Assembly: GCF_014202505.1 (NCBI RefSeq)
Contig: NZ_JACHGW010000004.1
Location: 620,001 to 684,000, forward strand
Direction: 5' to 3'
Length of the DNA stretch: 64,000 nucleotides
From: Armatimonas rosea
Lineage (GTDB): Bacteria; Armatimonadota; Armatimonadia; Armatimonadales; Armatimonadaceae
Part shown: positions 1-7,509 of the stretch, in pieces
How the letters are laid out: each line of letters starts with the position of its first letter
Position numbering within the stretch: position 1 is the stretch's first letter
The notes under the pieces: generated by a model
Database searches by the model: none
Told to the model about the DNA's origin: nothing
Seen by the model: the letters and a program-made list of their open reading frames with translations, nothing else
Made by a program: the position numbers and the translations under genes

Positions 1-845
1 TCCTCAATAGCGAGAGCATCCAAGACGAGGACTTCGATGCTGCGGTCAACGAGGCCGATATCTTGCTGGGGCTCCTCGATGGGGTCAACCTCCTGCGCGC
101 GATGAGCGCCGATAGCGATGCCCAGGACTGGATCTCGCAGGAGCTTGCGCCGGTCTTGGTGCGCACGGCAGCGACCCTGCGCAAGGCAAAGAACCGAACC
201 CTCTCGATCCACTTTGTCATCAGCAAGTGGGATGCGATTGGCCAGCTTGCGCCGCACCTGACCCTGGAGCAGTTCAAGAAGTTCCTCCTCGATATCCCCG
301 CGGTCCAAGCCCTACTTGGCCTCACCGATGCCAATGCGACCGTGCGCTTGATCCCGGTGAGTGCGCTGGGGACGGGCTTTGCCCAGATGGAGTCGGAGAC
401 CATCGACGATGGCAACGGCAACCGGCGGCTGATTGTCTACACCCGCAAGCGCCATCTGCCCGAGAGCATGGTCACCCCTATCCCCACCAATGTGGAGATC
501 CCGATTGCCTGCTGCATCCCCGATGTCCTTACCCAGCGTCTGGCGGCCCTCACTACCGACAAGGCACAGCTCGGGACAAAGCTAGAGCGCCTGGACTCGG
601 CACAACCGAGCTTTGCGCAGCGGCTCAAGGGCATCCGTGTCCCGGTCCTACGGGAGCTGGGAAACTGGCTAGCGCGGACGGAGGAGCAGCGCAGGACCGA
701 GCTCGTGACCACGCTACGGGAGCGCCACCGCCAGGTCACCGACACCGAGAGCGCCTTCCAGTACCTGGTCCAGTTCTGTAGCGCCGTCCGCGACTCGTTT
801 GAGAAAGAAGAACCCCACTCCATCTTAAAACGGGGTAGACTGTAG
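1..845 (+). CDS. GTPase-like P-loop protein, C-terminal part
   Basis: The frame is open from the left edge (codons begin at base 3), so the N-terminus with any Walker A motif is missing; about 280 residues remain. In order they show ADILLGLLDG, which looks like the end of a switch/Walker B strand; a hydrophobic strand ending in SKWD, the place of the guanine-specificity [NT]KxD motif; and VRLIPVSALG, resembling the G5 SA(K/L) motif. That order fits the second half of a TRAFAC-type G domain. The last ~150 residues are charged and mostly helical. The next gene starts 7 nt after the stop, so the two are probably co-transcribed. Large GTPases with a small partner occur in some bacterial conflict systems, but that link is only an inference. 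Confidence 0.6.
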   Translation, partial: LNSESIQDEDFDAAVNEADILLGLLDGVNLLRAMSADSDAQDWISQELAPVLVRTAATLRKAKNRTLSIHFVISKWDAIGQLAPHLTLEQFKKFLLDIPAVQALLGLTDANATVRLIPVSALGTGFAQMESETIDDGNGNRRLIVYTRKRHLPESMVTPIPTNVEIPIACCIPDVLTQRLAALTTDKAQLGTKLERLDSAQPSFAQRLKGIRVPVLRELGNWLARTEEQRRTELVTTLRERHRQVTDTESAFQYLVQFCSAVRDSFEKEEPHSILKRGRL

Positions 846-852
846 GTGATCC

Positions 853-1518
853 GTGGCAGTATCTTCCGACCCTAATATTGTCCCTGCCTGGCCCTTTCTC
901 GTTGCCAACCATGAGCTTGGACGGGTGGACTACCGTACGGTGGTGGCCCCGGACTTTCTCGCGGATCAGGCGGCGAGCCAGGTACTGACCGCCCTCCCGA
1001 TGGACCTCGACGACAGCGGTCCGTTTCTCTGTGAGCTGTCTTATCGCAGTGGAAAGCGCTCGCTCTGCAAGGTCACCGTGCTCTACACCATCCGCACGAT
1101 TCCCAGCGCCGAGTACTTCCCGATCCGTCCTCAGCGTGCGGTCCAGATAATCTCGGGGCTCGTCCTCCCTCAGCCACTGGCGCAGCCCGCCTGCGATCCC
1201 ACGCTCCTGGAGGAGTGCTTTACGCTCTACTCCGATGACTACCGGCAGTTCTGCTGGACCATGCTCCCCCGCGACTACCCGATCGTCCTGTCCTGGCCGC
1301 TGGCGGTCTCGGTCGCGCCGCACAGCCCCCTAACCGTTCTCCCACCGCTCGACACCACCCGCATCCACTCGCGTGCCCTTCCCAGCCGCCCCGCCGCCGT
1401 GATTCCCCAGCAGCGGGCCGAGCGTGCCTTCCCCATCGCCCGCACCGAGGTCCTGGCACGAATCAGCCAAGAGAGCCGCCTACGCCGCCTCTTCCGCCGC
1501 TTTCTCCTACGTCGGTAA
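853..1518 (+). CDS. hypothetical protein, partner of the upstream GTPase-like gene
   Basis: 221 residues from a GTG start 7 nt downstream of the GTPase-like gene, same strand, so probably the same operon. I recognise no family. The N-terminal 150 residues alternate hydrophobic and polar stretches (PAWPFLVANHELGRVDYR, CKVTVLYTIRTIPSAEYF) and look like a compact alpha/beta fold. The last ~70 residues are proline- and arginine-rich and end in a basic tail (RLRRLFRRFLLRR), which could bind nucleic acid or a membrane. There is no signal peptide or transmembrane segment. A role with the preceding nucleotide-binding protein is suggested only by proximity. Confidence 0.6.
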   Translation: MAVSSDPNIVPAWPFLVANHELGRVDYRTVVAPDFLADQAASQVLTALPMDLDDSGPFLCELSYRSGKRSLCKVTVLYTIRTIPSAEYFPIRPQRAVQIISGLVLPQPLAQPACDPTLLEECFTLYSDDYRQFCWTMLPRDYPIVLSWPLAVSVAPHSPLTVLPPLDTTRIHSRALPSRPAAVIPQQRAERAFPIARTEVLARISQESRLRRLFRRFLLRR

Positions 1519-1557
1519 CGCTCCAAAACGCCCACTGGATTCGGTTTGGCTACGAGG

Positions 1558-1563
1558 TACAAT
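1558..1563 (+). promoter_or_regulatory. -10-like hexamer TACAAT before nadB
   Basis: TACAAT ends 9 nt before the nadB ATG at 1573. No Shine-Dalgarno sequence sits in the gap, so transcription would begin at or within a few bases of the start codon. No good -35 is visible. Confidence 0.55.
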
Positions 1564-1572
1564 ACCCTCACA

Positions 1573-3198
1573 ATGGCTGAACTACAGGGACCAGAGGCGG
1601 CACTGTTTGATTTTGTGGTGATGGGCTCGGGGATTGCCGGGCTGACCTTCGCGCTAAAAGTGGCAGCGGTGGGCACGGTGGCCCTCATCACCAAGAAAGA
1701 CCGCTCCGACTCCAACACCAACTGGGCACAGGGCGGGATCGCGGGCGTCATGGCCCCCGACGACTCCTTCGACCTGCACCTTCAAGACACGCTGATCGCC
1801 GGTGCGGGGCTGTGCCACGAGGATGCCGTCCGGGCGCTGGTCACCGAAGGGCCAGAGCGCATCCGAGAGCTGATCGCGCTGGGGACCCACTTCAATAAAG
1901 AGAGCGACGGCGACTACGCCCTGACCCAAGAGGGTGGGCACTCCCGCCGGCGCATTCTCTACAACAACGACCTCACCGGGAGAGAGATCGAGCGGGCGCT
2001 CGTGGAGAGCATTCACTCCCACCCCTCCATCTCGGTCTATGAGCACCACCTGGCGATTGATCTGGCAAAGTCCAAGGACGACGACGAGCGGATCTGTGGG
2101 GCCTATGTTCTCGATACGCTTGATGGGGAGATTCGGACGTTTCTCGCCACGCGTGCGGTCTTTCTGGCGACCGGGGGCTGCGGCGCGGTCTACACCCACA
2201 CCACCAACCCCGCCATTGCCACGGGGGATGGGGTCGCGATGGCGTTTCGGGCGGGGGCGAAGGTGGCCAATATGGAGTTTATCCAGTTCCACCCCACGAC
2301 CCTCTACCACCCCGCTGCCCGTAGCTTCCTGATCTCCGAGGCCGTGCGTGGGGAGGGGGGGATCCTGCGTGATCGTACCGGGCGCGCCTTCATGCTGGAC
2401 TACGATGAGCGGGGGAACCTGGCCCCACGCGATATTGTCGCCCGCGCCATCGATGCTGAGTGCAAGAAGCAGAACGAGCCGTGCATGTTCCTCGACATCA
2501 CCCATGTCGATGCCGCCGAGATCCAGCACCGCTTCCCCAATATCTACGCCCGGTGCCTGAGCTACGGGATCGACATGGCGCGTGAGCCCATTCCTGTCGT
2601 TCCGGCGGCGCACTACATGTGCGGTGGTGTGGTCACGGACCTGCACGGGCGCACGAGCCTGCCGCGCCTCTTTGCCAGTGGCGAGGTAACCTGTACGGGG
2701 GTTCACGGTGCCAACCGACTGGCCTCGAACTCGCTCCTGGAGGGGCTGGTCTTCTCCCACCGCGCCGCCGAGCTCTTTCTGACCAACACCGACCACACGC
2801 CGCCGCTGCTGGAGCATGTCCCCCCGTTCCGCCCCTACCGTGGCCGTGTCCGGGTCGCCGATACCGAGGCGCTCAAGCAACGCATCCAGACCGCGATGAC
2901 CAAGTTTGTCGGCATTGTCCGCAGCGACCAACGTCTGCAGCAGGCCGCGACCGCGCTCCAGGTGATCATGGACGAAGTCGATCATCTCTATGCCACCTGC
3001 CGCCCGACAGAGGACCTGCTGGAGCTACGCAACCTAGCCCTCACCGCCCAGCTGATTGTCCGCTCCGCCCAGCAGCGCAAGGAGTCCCGCGGCCTGCACA
3101 CCACCACCAACTACCCCGAGACCCTAGAGAGTGAGAACCACGACACGGTCCTGGTCAAGCGCAAGCGCACCGACTTCGCCGTGGTGGGAGAGCTCTAG
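1573..3198 (+). CDS. nadB: L-aspartate oxidase
   Basis: Flavoprotein that oxidises L-aspartate to iminoaspartate, the first step of de novo NAD synthesis. The 541-residue product has the FAD-binding GSGIAGL motif at residues 18-23, the substrate-site segments EGGHSRRRILYNNDLTGR and HPTTLY, the typical HYMCGGV stretch, and a second FAD contact around GANRLASNSLLEGLVFS. A helical C-terminal domain follows. Length and motif order match NadB and distinguish it from succinate dehydrogenase SdhA. The ATG at 1573 is preferred over an upstream in-frame TTG at 1546 because a TACAAT hexamer lies between them. No nadA or nadC is adjacent. A dehydrogenase gene follows after 3 nt. Confidence 0.95.
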   Translation: MAELQGPEAALFDFVVMGSGIAGLTFALKVAAVGTVALITKKDRSDSNTNWAQGGIAGVMAPDDSFDLHLQDTLIAGAGLCHEDAVRALVTEGPERIRELIALGTHFNKESDGDYALTQEGGHSRRRILYNNDLTGREIERALVESIHSHPSISVYEHHLAIDLAKSKDDDERICGAYVLDTLDGEIRTFLATRAVFLATGGCGAVYTHTTNPAIATGDGVAMAFRAGAKVANMEFIQFHPTTLYHPAARSFLISEAVRGEGGILRDRTGRAFMLDYDERGNLAPRDIVARAIDAECKKQNEPCMFLDITHVDAAEIQHRFPNIYARCLSYGIDMAREPIPVVPAAHYMCGGVVTDLHGRTSLPRLFASGEVTCTGVHGANRLASNSLLEGLVFSHRAAELFLTNTDHTPPLLEHVPPFRPYRGRVRVADTEALKQRIQTAMTKFVGIVRSDQRLQQAATALQVIMDEVDHLYATCRPTEDLLELRNLALTAQLIVRSAQQRKESRGLHTTTNYPETLESENHDTVLVKRKRTDFAVVGEL

Positions 3199-3201
3199 AT
3201 T

Positions 3202-4248
3202 ATGCCCCGTAGAATCGTCACCGAAGACGGCTCCCGTTTCTGGATCGCGGACTACGAGCTCGCACCGCTGGCTGCAGATGAGGTGAAGGTCCGGGTCACG
3301 CTCGCTGCGCCCAAGCACGGCACCGAGGCGCAGCTCCTTACGGGAAGTGCCTTTAGTGCCAAGGAGTGGAACCCGGAGTTGCGCCTCTTCCTCCCCCGTC
3401 CTGAGACCAGCACACCAGCACCGCCGAGCCCACGGGGAATCGGCAATATGGTGGTCGGGGAGGTCCTCGAAGTCGGTGCGGCGGTCACCCGCTTTGCGCC
3501 GGGAGATCGCGTTTTTGGCTACGGCCAGGTGCGCGAGCAGGTACACCTCCCAGAGGCCAAGCTCTTCCCGCTTGGGGAGCTCTCCGAGGCCGATGCGGTC
3601 TGCTGCGACCCGGCGCATGTCGCCTTTGTGGCGGTGCGCGATGGCAATATCCGGATCGGGGACGATGTCGCGGTCTTTGGGCTGGGGGCGATTGGTCTTC
3701 TCGCGGTTCAGCTCGCGCGGGCTGCGGGAGCCCACCGTGTCTTTGCGGTCGATCCCCTCGCCCTCCGTCGGGAGCACGCCCTCGCGCACGGAGCGACCGC
3801 GGCCCTCAATCCGCTAAGCTGCGACCCTGCGCTGGAGATCAAGCTCGCCACCCAAAAGCTCGGGGTCGATGTCGCCATTGAGACCTCCGGCAACGGCAAG
3901 GCCCTCAACGACTCCATTCGCTGCGTCCGGCAGTGCGGCACGGTGGTGCATGTCCCGTGGGGCCCCAAAGACGCGAGCGCGCTCAAGCTGGGGGAGGAGT
4001 TCCACCACAACCGCCCGACGATTGTCGGGAGCCAGGCCTGGGTGGGCTGGGGCAATGCGGACCGCTCCCACCCCCTCTGGGACCACGAGCGCGCCTACCT
4101 GGCCACCATCCAGCTCTTCCGTGACCGCAAGCTCACTGGCGAGGGAATCGTCACGCCAATCGTCGCCTTCGAAGACGCCCCTGACGTTCTTCCGACCATC
4201 TTCACGGCACCGGAAAAATCCATCAAAATCGGGGTTCGTTTCGAGTAA
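3202..4248 (+). CDS. medium-chain (zinc-type) dehydrogenase/reductase family protein
   Basis: 348-residue MDR-superfamily oxidoreductase: an N-terminal GroES-like catalytic domain (residues 1-145) and a Rossmann domain with NAD(P)-binding GLGAIG at 160-165 and an acidic residue at the end of the second strand (AVDP), which favours NAD. The usual catalytic zinc ligands are not obvious: the position that is normally Cys reads PKHGTE, and no GHE motif is seen. It may therefore be a zinc-poor or zinc-free member acting on a sugar or polyol. The start is 3 nt after nadB, so the two are likely co-transcribed, although no pathway link is apparent. Substrate unknown. Confidence 0.8.
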   Translation: MPRRIVTEDGSRFWIADYELAPLAADEVKVRVTLAAPKHGTEAQLLTGSAFSAKEWNPELRLFLPRPETSTPAPPSPRGIGNMVVGEVLEVGAAVTRFAPGDRVFGYGQVREQVHLPEAKLFPLGELSEADAVCCDPAHVAFVAVRDGNIRIGDDVAVFGLGAIGLLAVQLARAAGAHRVFAVDPLALRREHALAHGATAALNPLSCDPALEIKLATQKLGVDVAIETSGNGKALNDSIRCVRQCGTVVHVPWGPKDASALKLGEEFHHNRPTIVGSQAWVGWGNADRSHPLWDHERAYLATIQLFRDRKLTGEGIVTPIVAFEDAPDVLPTIFTAPEKSIKIGVRFE

Positions 4249-4268
4249 CGAAAAAGGGGAAAAGTTGG

Positions 4269-4296
4269 TGGGTCGGGTGGGACTCGAACCCACGAC
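4269..4296 (-). repeat. 28-bp copy of the tRNA-Lys 3' end (outer direct repeat)
   Basis: Identical over 28 bp to 4771-4798, the part of the tRNA gene from the variable loop through the T arm and acceptor strand to base 73. The flanking bases differ on both sides (g/a and g/c). The upstream part of a tRNA is absent here: on the minus strand the copy is preceded directly by the endonuclease stop codon, so this is a displaced or duplicated 3' end and not a tRNA. Confidence 0.9.
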
Positions 4297-4300
4297 GAAC

Positions 4301-4747
4301 TTAATTATTGAAAAATATTCGAGAGGGGTTACAAAAAGCATCCGCTAGATGAACACCCTTAACTTGGTTATTACTTGGAAGACACACTCTCAATGTAAAT
4401 GCTCGAGTATTACCTTGAAATTCGATTGTATTCACATAGAAAACACGATCAACACTAGGACAATAAATCGCAAAAGCATCAATATACGACAGGTCTTTCT
4501 TAACAGAGTACATACCTTTATTGTTGGTCCAAGAAGTTCCCTCCAAAGGGATCGAAATCTTCCCGGCTCTCAATGATATATATTTCACTTGAACTCTTTT
4601 CAAGCGACCATCATCACAGTTAATGGCAATCAAATCGAATGGTAAATGTTCAGAGATAGGTAGACACACCTGAAAACCATTTTTCATCAAGTCAGCTATA
4701 ACAAGAGCAACGCCTATGTCACCTTTGTTTTTTGTATGATGATTCAC
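4301..4747 (-). CDS. PD-(D/E)XK homing endonuclease, I-Ssp6803I-like
   Basis: 148 residues from a GTG start. The core is KNKGDIGVALVIADLMKNGF, then PISEHLPFDLIAIN, then KRVQVKY. These correspond to the catalytic scaffold of the PD-(D/E)XK endonucleases found in group I introns of bacterial tRNA genes (I-Ssp6803I type), with Asp38, Gln53 and Lys55 as expected active-site residues; Gln in place of the usual Glu is a known feature of that family. The frame stays open upstream through the tRNA insert, but homology starts at residue 1 used here. The stop codon lies 4 nt from a 28-bp copy of the tRNA 3' end. Codon use and base composition are AT-rich and foreign to the window. The target is probably the tRNA-Lys gene itself (inference). 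No group I intron core surrounds it. Confidence 0.8.
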   Translation of the reverse strand: MNHHTKNKGDIGVALVIADLMKNGFQVCLPISEHLPFDLIAINCDDGRLKRVQVKYISLRAGKISIPLEGTSWTNNKGMYSVKKDLSYIDAFAIYCPSVDRVFYVNTIEFQGNTRAFTLRVCLPSNNQVKGVHLADAFCNPSRIFFNN

Positions 4748-4770
4748 GTTTGATTCCAAGTAGAAAAATA

Positions 4771-4900
4771 TGGGTCGGGTGGGACTCGAACCCACGACCA
4801 ATGCCTTATCGCTTTTCTCAGGATTTGCACCTGAAATGGCTGGACGCCACTGCGCTTGCGACAAGCAAAGGGCACTGCTCTACCGCTGAGCTACCGACCC
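4771..4900 (-). tRNA. tRNA-Lys(UUU) with a 58-nt insert in the anticodon loop
   Basis: Read on the minus strand, GGGTCGG at 4900-4894 pairs with CCGACCC at 4778-4772, followed by base A73 and no encoded CCA. The D arm is GCTC/GAGC, the anticodon stem GTGCC/GGCAT, the variable loop 5 nt, and the T arm GTGGG-TTCGAGT-CCCAC. Removing 4809-4866 leaves a 72-nt tRNA with anticodon loop CTTTTAA, i.e. anticodon UUU for lysine. The 58-nt insert lies between anticodon positions 35 and 36. It is too short for a complete group I intron, so either the gene is a pseudogene, or the RNA is processed in an unknown way. The gene is transcribed divergently from pyk. Confidence 0.75.
4809..4866 (-). other. intron-like insert in tRNA-Lys (three small hairpins)
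   Basis: 58 nt that can fold as GCTTG-TCG-CAAGC, TGGC-GTCCA-GCCA and TCAGG-TGCAAAT-CCTGA. The first hairpin extends through a T.G pair across the 5' junction, as in group I intron P1. The third, with its following AAAAGC, resembles the P4 strand region of bacterial tRNA group I introns. Nothing like P7, P3' or P8 is present, so it cannot be a self-splicing intron by itself. It is most simply a deletion remnant, although both junctions restore a perfect anticodon loop. Confidence 0.55.
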
Positions 4901-4971
4901 GGAAGCACGGGAATTCTATCACGGACAATCGGAGGCGTCCACCCCTTAACGTAATTTTGTTTCGAGCCGTG

Positions 4972-4977
4972 TATAAT
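4972..4977 (+). promoter_or_regulatory. -10 hexamer TATAAT before pyk
   Basis: Perfect TATAAT ending 10 nt before the pyk ATG. The expected transcription start is within a few bases of the start codon and no Shine-Dalgarno sequence is present. The -35 region is weak. Confidence 0.65.
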
Positions 4978-4987
4978 ACTTGCTTAG

Positions 4988-6412
4988 ATGACACGCACAA
5001 AAATCGTCTGTACCCTCGGCCCTGCGGTCGATGCCCCTGAGACTCTGGAGCAGCTGATCCGAGCGGGGCTGGATGTTGCTCGCTTCAACTTCTCGCACGG
5101 CACCCACACACAGCACTCCGATCGCTTTGCCCGCCTGAAAGCCGCGGCGTCCGCAGTGGGGAAGCATGTCGCGGTACTCCAGGACCTCTGTGGGCCAAAG
5201 CTACGCGTGGGCACCCTGGAGGCGGGCGTGGTGCTCGACGATGGCGCGAGCGTTCTGCTCACCCAAGAGGGCAGCATTGGCAATGCCGAGCGAGTCCCTC
5301 TGCCCATTCCCGAGTTCTTTGCGGTCGCGGATGTGGGGGCACGGCTCCTGCTCGACGATGGGCTCTTGGAGCTTCAGGTGGAGGAAGTGCTCCCGGAGGC
5401 CGTGCGCTGCCGCGTGATCCAAGGTGGGCCGCTCTCGTCGGGGAAGGGCGTGAACCTGCCGGGGGTCGCGCTCCCCATCCGCGCCGTGACCGAGAAGGAC
5501 GAGCAAGACCTGGCCTTTGGTCTCGCGCTGGGGGTGGACTATGTCGCCCTCTCGTTTGTGCGCCACGCCGACGATGTCCACTACCTGCGGTCTCTGATGG
5601 AGCGCGCTGGGCGTGTTGTCCCCATCTTGGTCAAGATCGAGAAGGCGGAGGCAGTGGAGAACCTCGATGCGATCTTAGCGGTCGCCGACGGTGCGATGGT
5701 GGCCCGTGGGGACCTCGGGATCGAGCTTCCGGTGGAGGAGATGGCGATGATCCAGAAGCGCCTGATCCGCGCTTGCAACACCCTGGGCAAGCCTGTCATT
5801 ACCGCCACCCAGATGCTAGACTCCATGATCCGCAACCCGCGTCCCACCCGCGCTGAGGTGACCGATATCGCCAATGCCATCCTCGACGGCAGCGATGCGC
5901 TGATGCTCTCGGGTGAGACCGCGGTCGGTGCCTACCCGATCCAGGCAGTCGAGACCATGGGCCGAATCGCACGCCGCACCGAGGAGCAGCTCAACTACGA
6001 CCAGATTCTCCGGGACAAGACCAACCTCTTTGGCCGAGAGAGCATCACCGATGCGGTCGCGGAGGCGGCGGTCACTATCGCCCACGACCAGCAGGCCACT
6101 GCCATCCTCTGCGCCACCGAGACCGGCGGCACCGCGCGCTCTGTGGCCAAGTTCCGCCCGCGCTCCCAGGTACTCGCGGTCACTCCCTCCCCCGAGACCT
6201 GCCGTCGGCTCGCCCTCTTCTGGGGGGTGCAGCCCCTCCTCATGCCGCCGCCCACCAGTGTCGATGGACTGCTCCTCGAGAGTACGGCAGTTGCGGAGCG
6301 GAGCGGCTATCTCAAGCAAGGAGATCTCTTTGTCCTGACCTCGGGGACGCCTCTTGGCAAGCCGGGCAGCACCAATCTCATAAAGGTACACTCTCTTGGC
6401 GATCCTCTCTAA
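4988..6412 (+). CDS. pyk: pyruvate kinase
   Basis: Converts phosphoenolpyruvate and ADP to pyruvate and ATP, the last step of glycolysis. The 474-residue protein has the N-terminal TRTKIVCTLGPA and RFNFSHG motifs, a B domain, the active-site block VKIEKAEAVENLDAIL followed by ARGDLGIELP (metal and phosphate binding), the MLDSMIRNPRPTRAEVTDIANAILDG signature, and a C-terminal allosteric-type domain with TGGTARSVAKFRP. Length is typical. The gene has its own TATAAT promoter, divergent from the tRNA-Lys gene. Its 3' end overlaps the start of the following DivIC/FtsB-like gene by 17 nt, so translation of the two may be coupled. Confidence 0.95.
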   Translation: MTRTKIVCTLGPAVDAPETLEQLIRAGLDVARFNFSHGTHTQHSDRFARLKAAASAVGKHVAVLQDLCGPKLRVGTLEAGVVLDDGASVLLTQEGSIGNAERVPLPIPEFFAVADVGARLLLDDGLLELQVEEVLPEAVRCRVIQGGPLSSGKGVNLPGVALPIRAVTEKDEQDLAFGLALGVDYVALSFVRHADDVHYLRSLMERAGRVVPILVKIEKAEAVENLDAILAVADGAMVARGDLGIELPVEEMAMIQKRLIRACNTLGKPVITATQMLDSMIRNPRPTRAEVTDIANAILDGSDALMLSGETAVGAYPIQAVETMGRIARRTEEQLNYDQILRDKTNLFGRESITDAVAEAAVTIAHDQQATAILCATETGGTARSVAKFRPRSQVLAVTPSPETCRRLALFWGVQPLLMPPPTSVDGLLLESTAVAERSGYLKQGDLFVLTSGTPLGKPGSTNLIKVHSLGDPL

Positions 6413-6710
6413 GTCCACCCCCACCCGCCGCCCTCGTCGCATCACGTGGCGGGTCTTTTGTGGCAGTCTTGGCATCCTGCTTGGTCTGGCTCTCTATGTC
6501 CGCTGGCTCTCACTTCCCTGGGCGCAGGGCATGCAGACCAGCCGCAAGGTTCGCCAGCAGGAGGCCCGCCTTCGAGAGCGCCGTGCGGAAAATGCACGCC
6601 TTGCGCAGCACCTGGTGTACTTAAAGTCTCCCGAGGGAATCGAGTCCCTGGCCCGCTCACGAGGCTACCACCGCCCTGACGAGCAGGTCTACCTAGAACC
6701 CCATCGCTGA
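6396..6710 (+). CDS. septum formation initiator (DivIC/FtsB) family protein
   Basis: 104 residues from a TTG start overlapping the end of pyk. A basic N-terminus (PTRRPRRITWR) precedes one transmembrane segment (about residues 19-36), a short coiled coil (RKVRQQEARLRERRAENARLAQH) and the family-typical ending YLKSPEGIESLARSRGYHRPDEQVYL. This is the FtsB/DivIC architecture: single-pass, type II, coiled coil outside the cytoplasm, acting in the FtsQLB divisome subcomplex. No better start codon is available without losing the membrane segment. Assignment to FtsB rather than DivIC cannot be settled from sequence alone. Confidence 0.85.
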   Translation: MAILSKSTPTRRPRRITWRVFCGSLGILLGLALYVRWLSLPWAQGMQTSRKVRQQEARLRERRAENARLAQHLVYLKSPEGIESLARSRGYHRPDEQVYLEPHR

Positions 6711-6740
6711 GGAAGACAGTAAAGTCTGCCAGAATAACGT

Positions 6741-6768
6741 TTGAAAATTAATGAACTTTGGGCATAAT
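6741..6768 (+). promoter_or_regulatory. sigma70-type promoter TTGAAA-16-CATAAT
   Basis: TTGAAA at 6741-6746 and CATAAT at 6763-6768 with a 16-bp spacer. The predicted start (about 6775) lies downstream of an in-frame ATG at 6751, which argues that the sugar transferase begins at the later GTG. Confidence 0.6.
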
Positions 6769-6861
6769 AAACCGGGCCCTATCTCTTCCTCTCCGTTGCA
6801 GCCCACCCCCTCCTCAATAAACGAACATGATTGTCTTACAACACAGAAAGGAAACCTGCCC

Positions 6862-7509
6862 GTGTCCGTAGAGCTCATCTCTACCAAAACACAATCCTCT
6901 CGCTACGGTGCCTACGAGGCGCTCAAGCGGGGAATGGACATCTCATTTTCTTTCGTGGCACTCCTTCTGCTCTTTCCTCTCTTTGTCACTATCTCCGCAA
7001 TTATCTTCGCAACCGACCGTGGCCCGATTATCTACCGCCAGAAGCGCGTAGGGCGAGGAGGTCGGCTCTTTACCTTCTACAAGTTCCGTAGCATGGTCAC
7101 CAACGCCGACGAGCTCAAGGCGAAGCTGGCCCACCAGAACGAGGCCTCCGGTCCCATCTTTAAGATGAAAAACGACCCGAGGATCACCCCCATTGGCCGC
7201 ATTCTTCGCAAGACCTCGCTCGACGAGCTCCCGCAGCTCTGGAGCGTCCTTCGTGGCGACATGAGCCTAGTCGGTCCTCGTCCCCATCTGCAAGCGGAGA
7301 TCGACGCCTACGAGGGCTACCCCCTAGAGCGGCTCTCGGTTATCCCTGGCCTGATCTGCTACCGCGAGATCTGTGGGCGCTCTAGCCTCACCTTCGAGCG
7401 CTGGCTGGAGCTCGACCTTGAGTACATCCAGACCCGCTCCCTAAAGACCGACCTTACTATTCTGCTTAAGTCCGTTCCCGCAGTTCTTCTCGGCAAAGGC
7501 GCCTACTAA
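6862..7509 (+). CDS. exopolysaccharide sugar-phosphate transferase (bacterial sugar transferase family)
   Basis: 215-residue polyprenyl-phosphate sugar-1-phosphate transferase of the WcaJ/RfbP C-terminal type. It starts assembly of an exopolysaccharide or O-antigen repeat unit on undecaprenyl phosphate at the inner membrane. The N-terminal region has one hydrophobic membrane hairpin (MDISFSFVALLLLFPLFV), then YRQKRVGRGGRLFTFYKFRSM, and the catalytic DELPQLWSVLRGDMSLVGPRP region. The GTG start at 6862 is preceded by AAAGGAA at suitable distance, and the predicted promoter start excludes the ATG at 6751. This is the short form lacking the large N-terminal membrane domain of WcaJ. A polysaccharide export protein is encoded 30 kb away at 37.0-38.2 kb. 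Confidence 0.9.
   Translation: MSVELISTKTQSSRYGAYEALKRGMDISFSFVALLLLFPLFVTISAIIFATDRGPIIYRQKRVGRGGRLFTFYKFRSMVTNADELKAKLAHQNEASGPIFKMKNDPRITPIGRILRKTSLDELPQLWSVLRGDMSLVGPRPHLQAEIDAYEGYPLERLSVIPGLICYREICGRSSLTFERWLELDLEYIQTRSLKTDLTILLKSVPAVLLGKGAY

Larger units (their letters stand above)
4269..4798 (-). mobile_element. minimal tRNA-targeting unit: 28-bp direct repeats flanking a homing endonuclease gene
   Basis: Two identical 28-bp tRNA 3'-end segments in direct orientation (4269-4296 and 4771-4798), spaced 502 bp, enclose one gene. The interior is AT-rich, unlike the GC-rich flanks, which points to recent transfer. The copy at 4771-4798 completes an intact tRNA 3' half; the other is a remnant. 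This is the layout left by elements that insert into a tRNA gene and restore its 3' end, but no integrase or transposase is present. The likely agent is the endonuclease plus recombinational repair (inference). Confidence 0.7.

Noticed and set aside
1654-2985. Long minus-strand open frame opposite nadB
   Set aside because: No recognisable domain and no start signal; the nadB motifs on the plus strand are complete.
4261-4900. Complete group I intron containing the endonuclease gene
   Set aside because: The 3' exon lies before the endonuclease gene, and the copy after it lacks the anticodon-stem half; no P7 to P9 core is present between the gene and the repeat.
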